A stretch of DNA of 7,739 nt from Tepidimicrobium sp. (GTDB taxonomy: Bacteria > Bacillota > Clostridia > Tissierellales > Tepidimicrobiaceae): NCBI GenBank assembly GCA_012839395.1, contig DUNJ01000037.1:1-7739 (forward strand), written 5' to 3'. A program made the translations under genes and the position numbers. Positions 7,148 to 7,739 of this stretch are shown here, piece by piece. Within the stretch, counting starts at the first letter, position 1. The number at the start of each line of letters is the position of its first letter. Below the pieces are notes generated by a model. It worked only from the letters and a program-made list of their open reading frames with translations. It ran no database searches and was not told where the DNA came from.

Positions 7148-7174
7148 TCGAAAGCCTATTTGATAGGCTTTCGA
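7148..7174 (-). terminator. Terminator hairpin after the MerR-like gene
   Basis: A perfect 12-bp inverted repeat (7148-7159 and 7163-7174, core AAAGCCTAT/ATAGGCTTT) with a 3-nt loop begins 37 bp after the stop codon of the upstream gene. On the minus strand the stem is followed only by a short TTTA. On the plus strand it is followed by CTATTATTTT, so a bidirectional role is possible. It separates the MerR-like gene from the miaB promoter. Confidence 0.65.
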
Positions 7175-7211
7175 CTATTATTTTCAATGGGATTCTTCAA
7201 TACCGATATTC

Positions 7212-7739
7212 CTATTTATTGATATTGAATATCCTTTGTAAAATTCCTTTTTCATTCTTCATCTTTTTAACCTTTTCTCGTAATTCAGCAGTTTCATAAG
7301 ATTTCTCCTTGATTTTCATCTTCAATTTAGCGTTTTCGCATATTAGCACATCTCTTTCCTTGCTACTTAGTTCTTTTCTCAATTCAGTTATTTCATCCCT
7401 CAACTCCTCAATTATTTGAATGCTATATTCACTATTGTTATCTAAGATTCTCAATAAATTATTGAAAAATCTTTCTTCCAGATTAGTACTAATTTCTTTT
7501 GCCAGTTCCAATGAATCGATGTTTTCTTTCCTTCTTAGATCAATACTCGTTAGCGCCGCTTCATCATTAGCGCCTATTAATAACTCTGGAGACTTAATAA
7601 TTAATTTGATTTGCTTATTGCTAAATCCCTTATCTTGTAATGATCTTATATATTGAAAAATTTCAATTTCAACATATGTATAAGATCTATGATTCGATTG
7701 ATTTCTTGGAATCTCTAATTGAAATTCCTTTTCATAATA
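7212..7739 (-). CDS. MerR-like helix-turn-helix protein with coiled coil, 5' end missing
   Basis: The frame is open to the right edge, so the start lies outside the window. 175 residues are visible. The first 48 or so, including FQLEIPRNQ, NHRSYTYVEIEIF and LQDKGFSNKQIKLII, read like the wing and second helix pair of a MerR-type DNA-binding domain (pattern IPRN...HR.YT..EIE...I..L.DKG.S.KQIK). After a spacer (about 49-85) comes a long, highly charged helix (about 87-165) with heptad-like leucine and isoleucine spacing, for example IIEELRDEITELRKEL, and then a basic tail ending LQRIFNINK. There is no ligand- or metal-binding cysteine pattern of classic MerR sensors. HTH plus coiled coil recalls RacA-like chromosome-anchoring proteins and the MerR-like proteins with DUF3967-type tails of phages and plasmids. 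I cannot choose between these. A TTG at 7511 is not the start, because the DNA-binding domain lies upstream of it in the same frame. Confidence 0.75.
   Translation of the reverse strand, partial: YYEKEFQLEIPRNQSNHRSYTYVEIEIFQYIRSLQDKGFSNKQIKLIIKSPELLIGANDEAALTSIDLRRKENIDSLELAKEISTNLEERFFNNLLRILDNNSEYSIQIIEELRDEITELRKELSSKERDVLICENAKLKMKIKEKSYETAELREKVKKMKNEKGILQRIFNINK

Noticed and set aside
7221..7233. GATATT-G-AATATC palindrome as a regulator binding site
   Set aside because: It lies within the last codons of the MerR-like gene, is purely AT-rich and is far from any promoter; chance is likely.
7509..7511. TTG at 7511 as the start of a separate 99-residue coiled-coil gene
   Set aside because: The same frame stays open to the window edge and encodes a recognisable MerR-like domain upstream, so this is the middle of a larger gene.
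1..7739. CRISPR array, insertion sequence, tRNA or rRNA gene, defence or biosynthetic cluster
   Set aside because: No regularly spaced repeats, transposase-like sequence, inverted element ends or tRNA cloverleaf were seen. The window is filled by conserved housekeeping genes.

Overview
This window looks like a chromosomal segment from a low-GC, Gram-positive, Clostridia-like bacterium. The reasons are AT-rich DNA, heavy use of ATA, AGA and AGG codons, strong AGGAGG-type ribosome-binding sites, a MutL that carries its own endonuclease motif (no MutH type), and an Hfq of the Firmicutes type. I cannot name a genus from the sequence alone.

All genes lie on the minus strand, so the reading order runs from high to low coordinates. 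First comes the 3' part of a gene cut by the right edge (7739 to 7212). It encodes a MerR-like helix-turn-helix followed by a long coiled coil. A 151-bp intergenic region follows, with a perfect 12-bp stem hairpin (probable terminator) and a promoter with two overlapping extended -10 boxes. Then come five closely packed genes: miaB, mutS, mutL, miaA and hfq. Gaps are only 16, 1, 3 and 13 bp, and the ribosome-binding sites of mutL, miaA and hfq overlap the end of the gene before. An AU-rich hairpin 38 bp beyond the hfq stop codon probably ends the operon.

The operon joins three jobs. MutS and MutL are the mismatch recognition and nicking parts of DNA mismatch repair. MiaA and MiaB act in sequence on A37 of tRNAs that read U-starting codons, first adding the isopentenyl group and then the methylthio group. 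Hfq is the hexameric Sm-like RNA-binding protein. All five proteins look full length and keep their key motifs, so they are expected to be functional.

This is an ordinary, conserved housekeeping region, and I see no new defence, mobile or biosynthetic system in it. The points worth a second look are small: the tandem promoter, non-ATG start codons, hairpins in the intergenic region, a repeat in the Hfq tail, and the truncated MerR-like coiled-coil gene.
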